Positions 8,099-17,251 of a stretch of 64,000 bases of DNA are shown one piece after another. Numbering within the stretch: the stretch's first letter is position 1; the number at the start of each line of letters is the position of its first letter. The notes beneath the pieces were generated by a model that saw only the letters and a list, made by a program, of their open reading frames with translations, was not told where the DNA came from and made no database searches. The stretch lies in NCBI RefSeq assembly GCF_001553605.1, contig NZ_CP014229.1:2198501-2262500 (forward strand). The letters run 5' to 3'. The DNA is from Desulfovibrio fairfieldensis. Its GTDB lineage: Bacteria > Desulfobacterota > Desulfovibrionia > Desulfovibrionales > Desulfovibrionaceae. A program made the translations under genes and the position numbers.

Positions 8099-10305
8099 TA
8101 TACTTGCTCCTTTTCATCTTGGCATTGCCCCAGAAGAGAGGAATATTGCAACAGCGCGCGCTGAGCCAATTTATCAGATGTAAAATTTTCTAAAATTCTT
8201 TGTTTGGCACTTTGTCCCATCCGATGTCGAGTTTTTGAATCGGACAACAAAAATTGAAGACTTTCGCATAAGCCAGCAACATTACCAACACTGTGCAAAA
8301 AACCATCTTTTCCTTCGCGAACAAGCTCAGGAACAGCACCGACTCTTGTCGCAACGACCGGTCGCCCTGCTGACATAGCTTCCATTATAACATTTGGAAA
8401 ACCTTCAATCCGTGATGTCATCAGCAATACATCGGTTGCAGTCAGCAAGTTTAAAACATCTTTTCGTGGCCCAAGAAGCTGAATAGTGTCAGTAAGCTTA
8501 TATTTTTGTAGCAAAAATCCGATTTCTTCGTCATATTGCATACCATCCCCGGCCACTAAAAAAAGAACATCAGGAATTTTTTTCCGCAATTCATCTGCCA
8601 CAGAGAGCAAGACATCTGGGCATTTACAAGCATGATAACGACCGAGAAATAAGACTACGGGTGTCGATTCATCAATCTCAAGAGAGCGCCGTGCAATCTG
8701 TTGAGAAGAAAATTTTCCTCTATTTAAAAGGCTTGAATCAATGCCATTAGGATTAACAGCAATACGATTGTGATCAATACGTAGCCAGTGTGCATAACTA
8801 TAAGCGCCATAACTTGAATTAGATTCAAGAGCAACATTATTATAGCGAAGTAAGAATGTATAATATTTTAATGCCATATCTGTATAAATTTCTTGAGCAG
8901 TAGCAGGGTCAACACTTCGAAAAGAAAGCACAATACCAGGAACTTTCCCCAAAATCCCCACACTTCCACCCAAAATATTGTTTCCATCAAGATAGCAATG
9001 CAAGATATCTGGAGAAATGAATGTTAAAGCTCCAGTTAATGCCAATACCGACAATGGAGGAAGTCCCATTGTGCGAATTTCATGATATAGATCTTGATAT
9101 TTTCTGCAAAAAAAACTTCCCAATACAACAGTATTATTTAATGCATATGAAAAATGTATAACATACGTATTTTTCAACATACCTAAATAATGTCCATAAT
9201 TCCCTTTTGACTCATAATAAACTAAATATACAACAACACCTTTCCGCGCTAAAGCTTTTGCCAAAGTTACAATCTGGCGTTCAGCACCACCCGGCGCAAG
9301 TGTACTTATAAAAAGACAAACGGAAATAAAATGTGACATTTTATACAAAGTATAAATAAATTTTTGATCATTTTTTGGGAAAAATGGAGCTGCAGATATT
9401 CGTTTTATGTCCCAAAAAACCTCAATTACTGACCGTTTTGTATATGGAAGTTTACTTTTTTTTATTTTTTGCGGTAAAAATTTGTAGCTTTCCAAAAGTT
9501 TGATTACTTTATACGCAGAATTTTCAGAAACATCTGACGGCGTTACTGAAATTGATAATAATACATTTATACATTGTCTAAATAATTTATTATAATTATT
9601 ATGAGGAATTTTGGCTTTATTGAGAATGGAAACTATCTCAAAGCAAGCCTGTAGTGTCATATCAAATATTTTTTTGTAATCTTTGCTAGTAGATGAGCAA
9701 GGCCTTTTTATATAATGGTAATATACAGAATCTATCGTTTTTATTTTATTTGCACAACAAACGCACATAATAAGAAAAACAACATCTTCATAATTTGTAA
9801 TTCCATCTAAAAATCTTATCTTATTATTTTTTATAATTGAGTATCTATAAATTGCAGTCGTAAAATTTATAGAAAAATTATATTTATTCTCTTCTATAGA
9901 TATATTATATTTGTCTTCTTTTTGAATATCATCTTTTTTTTCATAAAAATATCTTGCTTTAGCTATATCTGCGGTATTTTCCTTAGCGACTATGTACAGT
10001 TTTTCAAAATAGTCATTAGAGACATAGTCATCAGAATCCACAAAACCGAGATATTCTCCCTTTGCAACGGCTAAACCTGTATTACGTGCTGCGGCGGCTC
10101 CTTTATTGCGCTCATGCTTGAGCACTTTCAGACGAGAATCTTTCTGGGCAAAATCACGCAAAACATCGGAGGACCCGTCCGTTGAACCGTCGTCTACACA
10201 TATGATTTCAATATCACGCATAGTCTGGTTGAAAAGACTCTCTAAACACTTGCTAAGATACGAGCAAGTATTATAAACAGGGACAATAACGGAAATACGA
10301 AGCAT
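8098..10305 (-). CDS. GT2-GT4 fused bifunctional glycosyltransferase
   Basis: 735 residues. Residues 1-330 are a GT2 domain (ISVIVPVYNTCSYL, VDDGSTDGS, FVDSDDY); from about residue 340 a GT4 domain begins (FISTLAPGGAERQIV) and ends with VVLFLGRYHACK, VAGDGM and the E-x7-E stretch SRIEGFPNVIMEAMS. The reading frame is unbroken across the join. ATG 10305 is preferred over an upstream in-frame ATG because GGGAG lies just before it. A fused pair suggests two consecutive sugar additions by one polypeptide. The middle of the GT2 part and the linker are markedly AT-rich. Confidence 0.85.
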   Translation of the reverse strand: MLRISVIVPVYNTCSYLSKCLESLFNQTMRDIEIICVDDGSTDGSSDVLRDFAQKDSRLKVLKHERNKGAAAARNTGLAVAKGEYLGFVDSDDYVSNDYFEKLYIVAKENTADIAKARYFYEKKDDIQKEDKYNISIEENKYNFSINFTTAIYRYSIIKNNKIRFLDGITNYEDVVFLIMCVCCANKIKTIDSVYYHYIKRPCSSTSKDYKKIFDMTLQACFEIVSILNKAKIPHNNYNKLFRQCINVLLSISVTPSDVSENSAYKVIKLLESYKFLPQKIKKSKLPYTKRSVIEVFWDIKRISAAPFFPKNDQKFIYTLYKMSHFISVCLFISTLAPGGAERQIVTLAKALARKGVVVYLVYYESKGNYGHYLGMLKNTYVIHFSYALNNTVVLGSFFCRKYQDLYHEIRTMGLPPLSVLALTGALTFISPDILHCYLDGNNILGGSVGILGKVPGIVLSFRSVDPATAQEIYTDMALKYYTFLLRYNNVALESNSSYGAYSYAHWLRIDHNRIAVNPNGIDSSLLNRGKFSSQQIARRSLEIDESTPVVLFLGRYHACKCPDVLLSVADELRKKIPDVLFLVAGDGMQYDEEIGFLLQKYKLTDTIQLLGPRKDVLNLLTATDVLLMTSRIEGFPNVIMEAMSAGRPVVATRVGAVPELVREGKDGFLHSVGNVAGLCESLQFLLSDSKTRHRMGQSAKQRILENFTSDKLAQRALLQYSSLLGQCQDEKEQV

Positions 10306-10408
10306 AATTCTCCCTAGATAAATTATATTGAAACAAGCTCTTCGAACTGACTTTTCCGAATTATCAAAAATTATGGATGGCAAGTCACTCCGAAGAGCTT
10401 ATAACAGA

Positions 10409-10882
10409 CTATTGTTCTGCTTTTTTGAGCTTTGACCTGACAACTTCCTCATCCGTTTCCAGCGCAGACTTATCAGGCTGCCAGCCGGTGTCGTTTTTCA
10501 CTTCATGGATGGGGTCGGCCAACAGCAATTCCTGCGCGTCGCTATACTCCTGTACGGTCAAAGTAAAATCGTCTGCCTGCGCGACAGCGGCATCCAGATT
10601 AATCACGCCGCCCCCCGTCATTCCTTCCAGCACAATTTCAAATCCCTTGAGTTCATTAACAAAAGTCTGCATGCGGGCGTCCATGTCATCGGGCGCGCCG
10701 GGCATATTCTTGGCGGCGACCAGAATATCTTCAATGGAAACACCGGTAAGAATATTTTCGAACACGGCTGTTCCGAAACTGTTCATACCATAATAAACGC
10801 CGGTCTCAGAATTAATGATGATAGCCACACCATCAGCAATATCACTGAACATTTTTTCTTCATTCAACACAAACGTAGACAT
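10409..10882 (-). CDS. PqqD-family peptide-binding protein with C-terminal tail
   Basis: 157 residues from an ATG preceded by AGGAGG. Residues 1-88 have the PqqD-type winged-helix pattern: an opening strand, then DGVAIIINSETGVYYGMN and FGTAVFENI. PqqD proteins hold a precursor peptide for a radical SAM or kinase partner. A tail of about 70 residues follows, with an acidic/hydrophobic stretch at 112-134 (EYSDAQELLLADPIHEV, then GW). From memory, similar tails occur on other PqqD-like proteins of such clusters; I could not verify this. It follows the HprK-like gene by 43 bases and is probably translated with it. No separate precursor peptide is visible nearby. Confidence 0.78.
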   Translation of the reverse strand: MSTFVLNEEKMFSDIADGVAIIINSETGVYYGMNSFGTAVFENILTGVSIEDILVAAKNMPGAPDDMDARMQTFVNELKGFEIVLEGMTGGGVINLDAAVAQADDFTLTVQEYSDAQELLLADPIHEVKNDTGWQPDKSALETDEEVVRSKLKKAEQ

Positions 10883-10925
10883 TGGGGATTTTCCTCCTGA
10901 AATGACGGTTTTAAAATTTGAATGG

Positions 10926-12041
10926 TTACCCGAGCCGCTCCAAAAATATTTTGAGGCATTGTGTATTTTTGTCGATATCTTGCGTAAGATTGATGCGGTA
11001 AAACGGCAGTTTCTCCACAAAAGAGCATAATTTAGCGATCAGTCGCATATCCTGCGTTTCCCCTGTCTGCATAACTGTGGAATAGACGAGTTCATCCATC
11101 GCCATATCTTTACTACCAAGCTCGATACTGGGCTCCGCAAATTTTACGAATCGTGGAAACATGCAAAGCTTTATGGGATAAGCACAAACAAACCGATCAT
11201 GATACTTGGCAATATTAAAGACGTACTTGTCTTTCCGCCCATTATTGGAAACGAACTTGGCATCGAGCCGAGACGCCATTTTTTGATAAATAGTCGGCGA
11301 GAGGGTTATAATGGAATAAATGGGCCAAGCGCGCAGAGCCATTTCATCCTTTTCCAAAATAAGATAATCGTCCGAAACATACTCAAAGCCGTGCAGCATG
11401 GCATTGACCGAAAAAGTCGATTTACCGCGATAGCCCATGCCGCACAGCAAAACCCCCTGACCATTGAGGCCGACGACGGCCCCGTGCGCCAGATTGCTTG
11501 TCGGGCTTTTGATGATACGGCCGAGCGCGTGGACAAACAAATGCCCGCGCTTGATAAATTCTTCTGGCTCCAGCTTGTCCACAGCATAATAATATGTGTT
11601 TGTCCGCGGATTCCAGGCGGAAAGAGAACTATTCTGCGAACTGATTTCCACCACAGGCTGCCGGTGATGCACGTCTTCAAGGACGATGGTCGCAGTCTCC
11701 ATGTCGCCGGAGCTGCCGCCGAACAGCCTGTTCAGGCGCATCTGGCGATAGTGCTGCGAATTTTTGTCGCAGATGATGGCATACTCCACAAGCTGCTTGA
11801 AAATGTTTTCCTGCCAGACAATCAGCGTGGCGTCGTAATGCGGCGCGTCGTCCCGCAGGATATAGGTCAGTTGCGCCTCCACATGCGGCGTGAATCCGTC
11901 GGAATAATTGACTAGACGGACGACGCACGAGCCGAGCGCAAGATATTTGACGAAGACGGGCCCGCCCCTGCGGGCGGCGCGCTGATCCAAGGCGGCAAAG
12001 ATTTTTTCCAGTTGCGCTGTGGTAGGATTATCAATGTGCAT
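10926..12041 (-). CDS. HPr kinase-like protein (HprK-related)
   Basis: 371 residues. A P-loop, GMGYRGKST (201-209), is followed by FEYVSDDYLIL, whose SDDY (223-226) matches the acidic pair of HPr kinase C-terminal domains. True HprK acts on HPr of the sugar phosphotransferase system; shorter relatives in peptide-modification and exopolysaccharide clusters are thought to phosphorylate a peptide or sugar. The first 180 residues resemble no domain I can name. It starts inside the end of the nucleotidyltransferase gene (11-base overlap) and precedes the PqqD gene, a typical kinase/chaperone pairing. Kinase fold likely, substrate unknown. Confidence 0.78.
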   Translation of the reverse strand: MHIDNPTTAQLEKIFAALDQRAARRGGPVFVKYLALGSCVVRLVNYSDGFTPHVEAQLTYILRDDAPHYDATLIVWQENIFKQLVEYAIICDKNSQHYRQMRLNRLFGGSSGDMETATIVLEDVHHRQPVVEISSQNSSLSAWNPRTNTYYYAVDKLEPEEFIKRGHLFVHALGRIIKSPTSNLAHGAVVGLNGQGVLLCGMGYRGKSTFSVNAMLHGFEYVSDDYLILEKDEMALRAWPIYSIITLSPTIYQKMASRLDAKFVSNNGRKDKYVFNIAKYHDRFVCAYPIKLCMFPRFVKFAEPSIELGSKDMAMDELVYSTVMQTGETQDMRLIAKLCSFVEKLPFYRINLTQDIDKNTQCLKIFLERLG

Positions 12042-13152
12042 GAACCGTCCCCTGCGTTTCTTTGCGTTTTAAATACCAGCGCACAAAAGCGGGCTGATTG
12101 CGCAGTTTTTTCATCAGCAAAAATTTCGCGATGAACGTGCCGAACGTCCAGGGATTGTTCTTGAGCTCCACCACCCGGATGGCCTGGCATTCCTTTTGGC
12201 GTGGCAGAAAATAGTCCTCATCAAAGATGACCTGATTGCAAAAGGCTTCCATGGCGGGATCAGCTGGAAAATATTTGTCCAGATCGGGAATGGTGTCCGC
12301 GACGATGGCATTCATGAATTCGGCGGCAAAACGTATCTCAAGCTCCTGCCCGCAGACGACGGCATCCTTCCAGACGAGCCCCCAATCAAAAGAAGGCGCT
12401 TTTTGCAGATACTGGCAATCGCAGAGCGCATAATACAGATTGCCGAGCGAGGTATGCTCACGCAGGTTCTTGGTGAGGTTTGACATGACAAGAAAGCAGA
12501 GATCCTCATGGCACGGCAACAGGAAATCCACGCCAAAAGCACGACGCGGTGTTGCGCGCGCGAACAGGCCATCGTGGAACTGCTTCAAATCCTTGCCGGG
12601 ATCGAAGATGGAATGATGCACGTCAACGGCACTTTCTGTTTCCGTATGGAAATCCACAGCATGCTTTGATTCTTCTTTATAATGCAGATAGCCGAGCCCC
12701 TCGCCGATGCGCGTTGCCTCCTCAATGCGATTAGCGGGAATAAGAATATCCACATCTCCCATGGGGCGCGGCAGTTCCGGGCGCAAGACCTTCATGGCCC
12801 CCCCCTTGAATAACAGCATGGAAATGCCTGCCGCGTTATACGCCTTGCCTATCCTCGAAAAATGCGACAAGGTTTTCATATTTGCAAAGCGATAGTAGGT
12901 AATAAGCCCATTAATACGCGGGCCAGCATATTTTGAAAGCTTAAGCTTTGGATTATTATGAATCAAGTAGGAAAGCAGAATGCATTTTCCCGCCCCCAAT
13001 GCTTCAATATCACACACGGAAAGGCAATGATCCAAACTTTCCTGCGTTGGATTTTTCGCAAATATAAAACTTAAAAATTCTTGATCATCCCCCCGAACAT
13101 ACTTGCTGTACAGTTTGTTCACAAGATGCCGTAATACAGGTGTGCAAGTCAC
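12031..13152 (-). CDS. Nucleotidyltransferase-fold protein (NTP_transf_5 type)
   Basis: 373 residues from GTG 13152, chosen because AGGAGG lies 6 bases upstream; the ATG at 13158 would sit directly on that site. Residues 115-135 read FKGGA, a proline-rich stretch, then GDVDILI: the G-G and DxD core of the minimal nucleotidyltransferase fold, in the arrangement of the uncharacterised family PF14907. Members often sit with PqqD and HprK-like genes. The reaction is unknown; nucleotidylation of a protein, peptide or sugar is possible. It overlaps the next gene by 11 bases and follows a GT4 gene by 11 bases. Confidence 0.75.
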   Translation of the reverse strand: MTCTPVLRHLVNKLYSKYVRGDDQEFLSFIFAKNPTQESLDHCLSVCDIEALGAGKCILLSYLIHNNPKLKLSKYAGPRINGLITYYRFANMKTLSHFSRIGKAYNAAGISMLLFKGGAMKVLRPELPRPMGDVDILIPANRIEEATRIGEGLGYLHYKEESKHAVDFHTETESAVDVHHSIFDPGKDLKQFHDGLFARATPRRAFGVDFLLPCHEDLCFLVMSNLTKNLREHTSLGNLYYALCDCQYLQKAPSFDWGLVWKDAVVCGQELEIRFAAEFMNAIVADTIPDLDKYFPADPAMEAFCNQVIFDEDYFLPRQKECQAIRVVELKNNPWTFGTFIAKFLLMKKLRNQPAFVRWYLKRKETQGTVHAH

Positions 13153-13163
13153 ATGCATCCTCC

Positions 13164-14378
13164 TCAGTATCTGAAAAATTTTGAAGTCCGCCCATTGGCC
13201 GCAGAAGGCGTAAGGCGCTGCAAGATGTTTTGCCATTGCTGCAACAGGGCATCCGATGATTGCGAAGGTCGAGCCGCAATAATGCCCTGCCCTCCCAGAA
13301 TGTCTCGCAGGCGCTCCGCGAGACAGGAAGGGCGAGGATCAAATATGGCGAAAGCCCTATCTTCCTCGTGGACAAGCTCTTTGCCTCCTCCAACGGAAGA
13401 GGTGAGAAAGGGGACACGATGCTCAAGACATTCGCTGACGGTGCAAGGCGAATTCTCCTGCAAGGAGGGCATAATCGCCAAGATACCGTTGCCACATAGA
13501 TAACGGCGCGCTTCCAGCGTGTTGTAGTTCGTCAAAAAAACGATTTTGATGCCGTGCTGTTCCAACGGGGTCAATGTGCTTCGGATATCCCGAACGCGAA
13601 AATCCGCTTCCTTTCCCAAAAAGGTGACACATCGTCCGTTCAGCAACCCAACCGGCAGGGACAGGAGCGCATCACAAAAAATCCGTATTCCTTTGCGCGT
13701 TTCCAAACGACCGAAGAAAACAATCTCCCGAAGAGAGTCGGAATCCAGGTGGGGTAGCTTCTTGGCGGACCATGACGGCAGGTTGCCGGGCATGGATGTA
13801 AAATTGGGAATACAGCAGGAACTCTCTGGCAAACGCCACCCACGCTCGCGCATCCAGTTCAGAAGATAGCGACTTGGGCTGACAAGAAAGTCCGCCTGTT
13901 CGCAACAGGCCTGCTCCATTTCATAAAGATGTTTTCTTTTTCCATTTTCAGCCATATGCCTATTCCCTTCATCCACCCAAAGAGACGGTCCATGAGTAAT
14001 TATGCCCAGAGGACGGCCTGTAAATGCGATTCCTCGCATTTTAGATTGCATGCAATAAAAGCTGTCCGCCATAAAATCATGAAAAAGATAGATATCATGC
14101 TCTGTCTTAGATAATACTTCATACGTTTGCCGTGCTCTCTTCGCCTGATCACGCAACAACAAACCAAACCAGGATATAATCGGATAAAAATTAATACCGC
14201 GTTTCTGCATCTTTCCTGAAAACAGCGGCATCGCAATATCTGGACGACCTGTGTAATAAATAGCAATATTATGTTTTCCACAAAGCGTGAGGTATTCGCA
14301 GAGATAGCGCATCGCCGTACCTATCCCGCCGTTTTTCGTCAGCTCGGACACTTCACGAGTCACAATGGCAATGTTCAC
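13164..14378 (-). CDS. Family 4 glycosyltransferase
   Basis: 404 residues, GT-B fold. The N-terminus IAIVTREVSELTKNGGIGT resembles the nucleotide-sugar site of glycogen-synthase-like GT4 enzymes; later come LVSPSRYLLNWM, EIVFFGRLETRKGI and PSLQENSPCTVSECLEH, the last being the C-terminal donor-binding region. Its start overlaps the stop of the GT2 gene upstream (ATGA). GC-rich compared with the preceding gene. Confidence 0.87.
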   Translation of the reverse strand: MNIAIVTREVSELTKNGGIGTAMRYLCEYLTLCGKHNIAIYYTGRPDIAMPLFSGKMQKRGINFYPIISWFGLLLRDQAKRARQTYEVLSKTEHDIYLFHDFMADSFYCMQSKMRGIAFTGRPLGIITHGPSLWVDEGNRHMAENGKRKHLYEMEQACCEQADFLVSPSRYLLNWMRERGWRLPESSCCIPNFTSMPGNLPSWSAKKLPHLDSDSLREIVFFGRLETRKGIRIFCDALLSLPVGLLNGRCVTFLGKEADFRVRDIRSTLTPLEQHGIKIVFLTNYNTLEARRYLCGNGILAIMPSLQENSPCTVSECLEHRVPFLTSSVGGGKELVHEEDRAFAIFDPRPSCLAERLRDILGGQGIIAARPSQSSDALLQQWQNILQRLTPSAANGRTSKFFRY

Positions 14379-15211
14379 TTTGTCCCTGTAATATTAAGCA
14401 ATCTGTAAAAAAACATCGTAACTCTATATCTCGCTTTATAAATACACTCTTTAAGACATTCATATGGCAATATAACAAGTGGATAGAAAACATTTATAAT
14501 CATAAAGACAAATGAAAAATGATGTTTACGCAAAAGATACATTCTCCCAGCAGCATAGGCGTGCACTTTTCGTCTTAGAGAAGGATTTTGTAAATTTTCA
14601 TAAGGATGATGAACTAGAACAGATTGTGTACGCGCTATGGCAAAACCTGCCTGCATCGTTCGCAACGCAAAATCGGTCTCCTCTCCAGACTGATACGGCG
14701 TATGGCTGCCAACTCCAAGATTCTCGTCAAAAAAGCCCACATCGGGCAGTATACTGGACCTGTAAAATTGAATATAGCTTGGACAATTTTTAAAAACTGC
14801 ATAGCGAGTCAAAAAAACGGGAGCTGTATTTTTTCTTTCACAGCTCTCGTCAAGCCCCATGTGTTTCCCCATTATCGCAGAGATAAGAGGATACTTTTCA
14901 AAAAGCTCCCTCGCCATTTCGAGAGTGCTCGGCTCGTACACACAATCATCATCCGGAATCGCAAAAAAATCGCCACGTATCTTTGATAAAGCCAAGTTTC
15001 TTGATCTGGAGAGACAATTATCTTGAGATTGAAAAGTCCTGATAGTCAGATTTGAAAATAAATTACATAATGCATCAACATCATCCTTGTTAATCGATGG
15101 ACCATAAATAAAAACGATTTCAAAGTTTTTATTTATCTGCCTACACAAACTCAAAAACAATCTTTCAACAAGATAAATTCTATTTATTGAAATAACTATA
15201 ATGGAAAACAT
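14375..15211 (-). CDS. Family 2 glycosyltransferase, first gene of the glycan operon
   Basis: 278 residues. It has the GT2 opening SIIVISINRIYLVERL, the mid-domain CLSRSRNLALSKIRGDF and IPDDDCVY, a DxD-type site near residue 96. It lacks the usual DDGS block, so it belongs to a divergent GT2 branch. It is the promoter-proximal gene of the minus-strand locus, and the 366 bases before it carry the leader elements described separately. AT-rich. Confidence 0.83.
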   Translation of the reverse strand: MFSIIVISINRIYLVERLFLSLCRQINKNFEIVFIYGPSINKDDVDALCNLFSNLTIRTFQSQDNCLSRSRNLALSKIRGDFFAIPDDDCVYEPSTLEMARELFEKYPLISAIMGKHMGLDESCERKNTAPVFLTRYAVFKNCPSYIQFYRSSILPDVGFFDENLGVGSHTPYQSGEETDFALRTMQAGFAIARTQSVLVHHPYENLQNPSLRRKVHAYAAGRMYLLRKHHFSFVFMIINVFYPLVILPYECLKECIYKARYRVTMFFYRLLNITGTK

Positions 15212-15313
15212 AAAGCATTCTCTCTATACATAATTCTTTAATATAAATTAAAAATTTTTTAAAATTAGAAAAATATAATTTACATAGTTCAATATAGATA
15301 CGCCAAAACATAA

Positions 15314-15349
15314 AAGCGCCCGCACTGACAACAATCAGTACGGGCGCTT
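15314..15349 (-). terminator. Terminator-like hairpin in the glycan-operon leader
   Basis: Arms 15314-15328 and 15335-15349 pair over 15 bases with one mismatch around a six-base loop. On the minus strand the stem is followed by TTTTATGTTTT. It lies about 100 bases upstream of the first glycan gene and downstream of the candidate promoter, so it could attenuate the operon rather than end a gene. Confidence 0.65.
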
Positions 15350-15373
15350 AACAGTTAAAAAATTTATGCTGAC

Positions 15374-15428
<55 letters not shown>

Positions 15429-15548
15429 TACATTTACAATCCTTCTTTATTGTATCTATGTGGCTCTACATGATTACTTATCATCATGAAGAAGCGTAAT
15501 ATTGAAAAAATGGCTAACCGCTACTTTTTAAGAACATTATTTTTTAGA

Positions 15549-15577
15549 AAAATATTTTTTTTTGTTGGTGTTGTCAA
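15549..15577 (-). promoter_or_regulatory. Candidate promoter of the glycan operon
   Basis: Read on the minus strand: TTGACA (15577-15572), 17 bases, TATTTT (15554-15549). The -35 is perfect and the -10 weak. Transcription would start near 15540, giving a leader of about 330 bases that contains the repeat tract and the hairpin. Confidence 0.5.
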
Positions 15578-15811
15578 GTATTATTCTCAATACAAATTAT
15601 AGTGTACGTTGGCGCGCATAATAAATAGATCATTTATGACTTCCATGCATAATAAAATTTATGCATGATTCTTCACTCGCGTCCATTCTAGTGACAAAAG
15701 GCTCTCCTCCAATGGACAGTTGTATAATTTCAGAAATTCTGTCTGGAATCAGGATGACGGACAAAAACTTCCCGTATCCACACAGTATGAAGCCCCTCTA
15801 TAATGGCAGTT

Positions 15812-15931
15812 TTAAATTTTTGCGTCGTGCCTTTGCGCAGAAGCCACATAGGCTACAGGGATTTCTTGGCAAACCTCGGTGTACTTTCCGTGGGACATAC
15901 CGTTCAGATTTTTTATGATGTCTGCAACCAC
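15812..15931 (-). pseudogene. Possible gene remnant of about 39 codons
   Basis: A minus-strand frame from GTG 15931 to TAA 15812 encodes a protein-like sequence (SHGKYTEVCQEIPVAYVASA) closed by a stop just upstream of the GTG. It may be the tail of a lost gene. Nothing else in 15578-15932 looks coding, and I cannot name a family. Confidence 0.25.
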
Positions 15932-15932
15932 G

Positions 15933-15959
15933 TTGACAGCCGTTTTCTCCGGTTATAGT
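15933..15959 (+). promoter_or_regulatory. Promoter of the efflux operon
   Basis: TTGACA at 15933-15938 and TATAGT at 15954-15959, separated by 15 bases (short but usable). The palindromic operator starts at the next base and so covers the likely transcription start. Confidence 0.55.
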
Positions 15960-15973
15960 ACTGACCGGTCAGT
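15960..15973. promoter_or_regulatory. Palindromic operator, likely TetR-family site
   Basis: ACTGACCGGTCAGT is a perfect 14-base palindrome centred on GACCGGTC, a core typical of TetR-family operators. It directly follows the -10 box of the efflux promoter, and a TetR-family gene ends the same cluster, so repression by that protein is the simple reading. Confidence 0.7.
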
Positions 15974-16006
15974 TCTGTTCAGATAAATATGAAAAAAGGG
16001 AGTCTT

Positions 16007-17251
16007 ATGGACGACGCGCAAAATCAGCCGGAAGCACAAACGCAAGCGCGGCAGCAACGCCGTCTGCCGGATTTCGATACACTGCGGGCCGGCCGCCGGG
16101 CGCGCATTCTGCTCCTGCTCACGGGCTTTTTTCTGGCCGCGGGCGTGGCCTGGGGCATCTGGTGGGCCTTGGTGCTGCGCTACGAGGAAAACACGGACGA
16201 CGCCTATGTTTCGGGCAATACAGTCACGGTCATGCCCCAGGTGGCGGGCCGGGTCACGGCGGTGCTGGCCGATGACACGGACCGGGTGGAAGCCGGACAG
16301 GCCCTGGTGCCCATTGATCCGGTGGACGCCCGCCTGGCTTATGAGCACGCCCTGGTCAGCCTGGCCTCAGCCGTGCGCGAAACCTGCAAGCTTGAAGCCG
16401 AATTGCGCCAGAGCGAAGCCAACATCGCCATGCGCAAGATCGACCTGCAGCGCCAACAGGGCAACCTGGAGCGACGCCAGCAACTGATCAAGGACAAGGC
16501 CGTGCGCAAGGAGGAATTCATCCACAGCATCGAAGACGTGGCCACGGCCCGTCACGCCCTGTCCGTGGCCGAAGCCCAGCGCAACGCCCTGACCGCCGTG
16601 CTGCTGGACACGCCGGTGGCCGAACAGCCCGCCGTCAGGGAAGCGGCCTCGGCCGTGCGCGAGCGCTGGCTGGATTTGCAGCGCGCTACCGTACGCAGCC
16701 CGGTGCGCGGCCAGGTGGCCCGACGCGCCGTGCAGGTGGGCGAGTACGTCACGCCCGGCAAGGCCCTGCTGGCCGTGGTGCCGCTGGACAGTCTCTGGGT
16801 GGACGCCAATTTCAAGGAAAGCCAGCTCAAGCGCATGCGCATCGGCCAGCCCGCCCTGATTACGGCCGACATGTACGGCGGTTCCGTGACCTATCACGGC
16901 ACGGTCCAGGGTTTCGCGGCGGGCACGGGCAGCGTTTTTTCGCTGTTGCCGCCCCAGAACGCCACGGGCAACTGGATCAAGGTGGTCCAGCGCGTGCCGG
17001 TGCGCATCGCCCTCCAAGAAGATGAGCTGCGGGAGCACCCTTTGCTGGTGGGCCTTTCCGTCACTGTGGAGGTCGATACCAGGAATCAGGACGGCCCCAT
17101 GCTGCTCACCGCTCCCCGGCCCGACCCCCCGGCCAGCCTGGCCGCCCAGACCCCGCCCGTGGATTTCGCGCCGGTGGATGAACGTATCAACGCGATCATC
17201 GCGGCCAATATCCAGGCCGCGTCCGCCTCTTCGCACCAGGCCGGACTATGA
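16007..17251 (+). CDS. emrA: HlyD/EmrA-family membrane fusion protein of an efflux pump
   Basis: About 414 residues from ATG 16007, which has GGGAG just upstream; an in-frame ATG at 15989 is possible. One membrane segment near residues 34-57 (ILLLLTGFFLAAGVAWGIWW) is followed by NTDDAYVSGNTVTVMPQVAG, the classic start of the biotinyl-lipoyl-like domain, then a long coiled-coil hairpin and a barrel domain with VPLDSLWVDANFKESQL. It links the inner-membrane MFS pump to an outer-membrane channel, which is not encoded here. It overlaps the next gene by four bases (ATGA). Confidence 0.9.
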   Translation: MDDAQNQPEAQTQARQQRRLPDFDTLRAGRRARILLLLTGFFLAAGVAWGIWWALVLRYEENTDDAYVSGNTVTVMPQVAGRVTAVLADDTDRVEAGQALVPIDPVDARLAYEHALVSLASAVRETCKLEAELRQSEANIAMRKIDLQRQQGNLERRQQLIKDKAVRKEEFIHSIEDVATARHALSVAEAQRNALTAVLLDTPVAEQPAVREAASAVRERWLDLQRATVRSPVRGQVARRAVQVGEYVTPGKALLAVVPLDSLWVDANFKESQLKRMRIGQPALITADMYGGSVTYHGTVQGFAAGTGSVFSLLPPQNATGNWIKVVQRVPVRIALQEDELREHPLLVGLSVTVEVDTRNQDGPMLLTAPRPDPPASLAAQTPPVDFAPVDERINAIIAANIQAASASSHQAGL

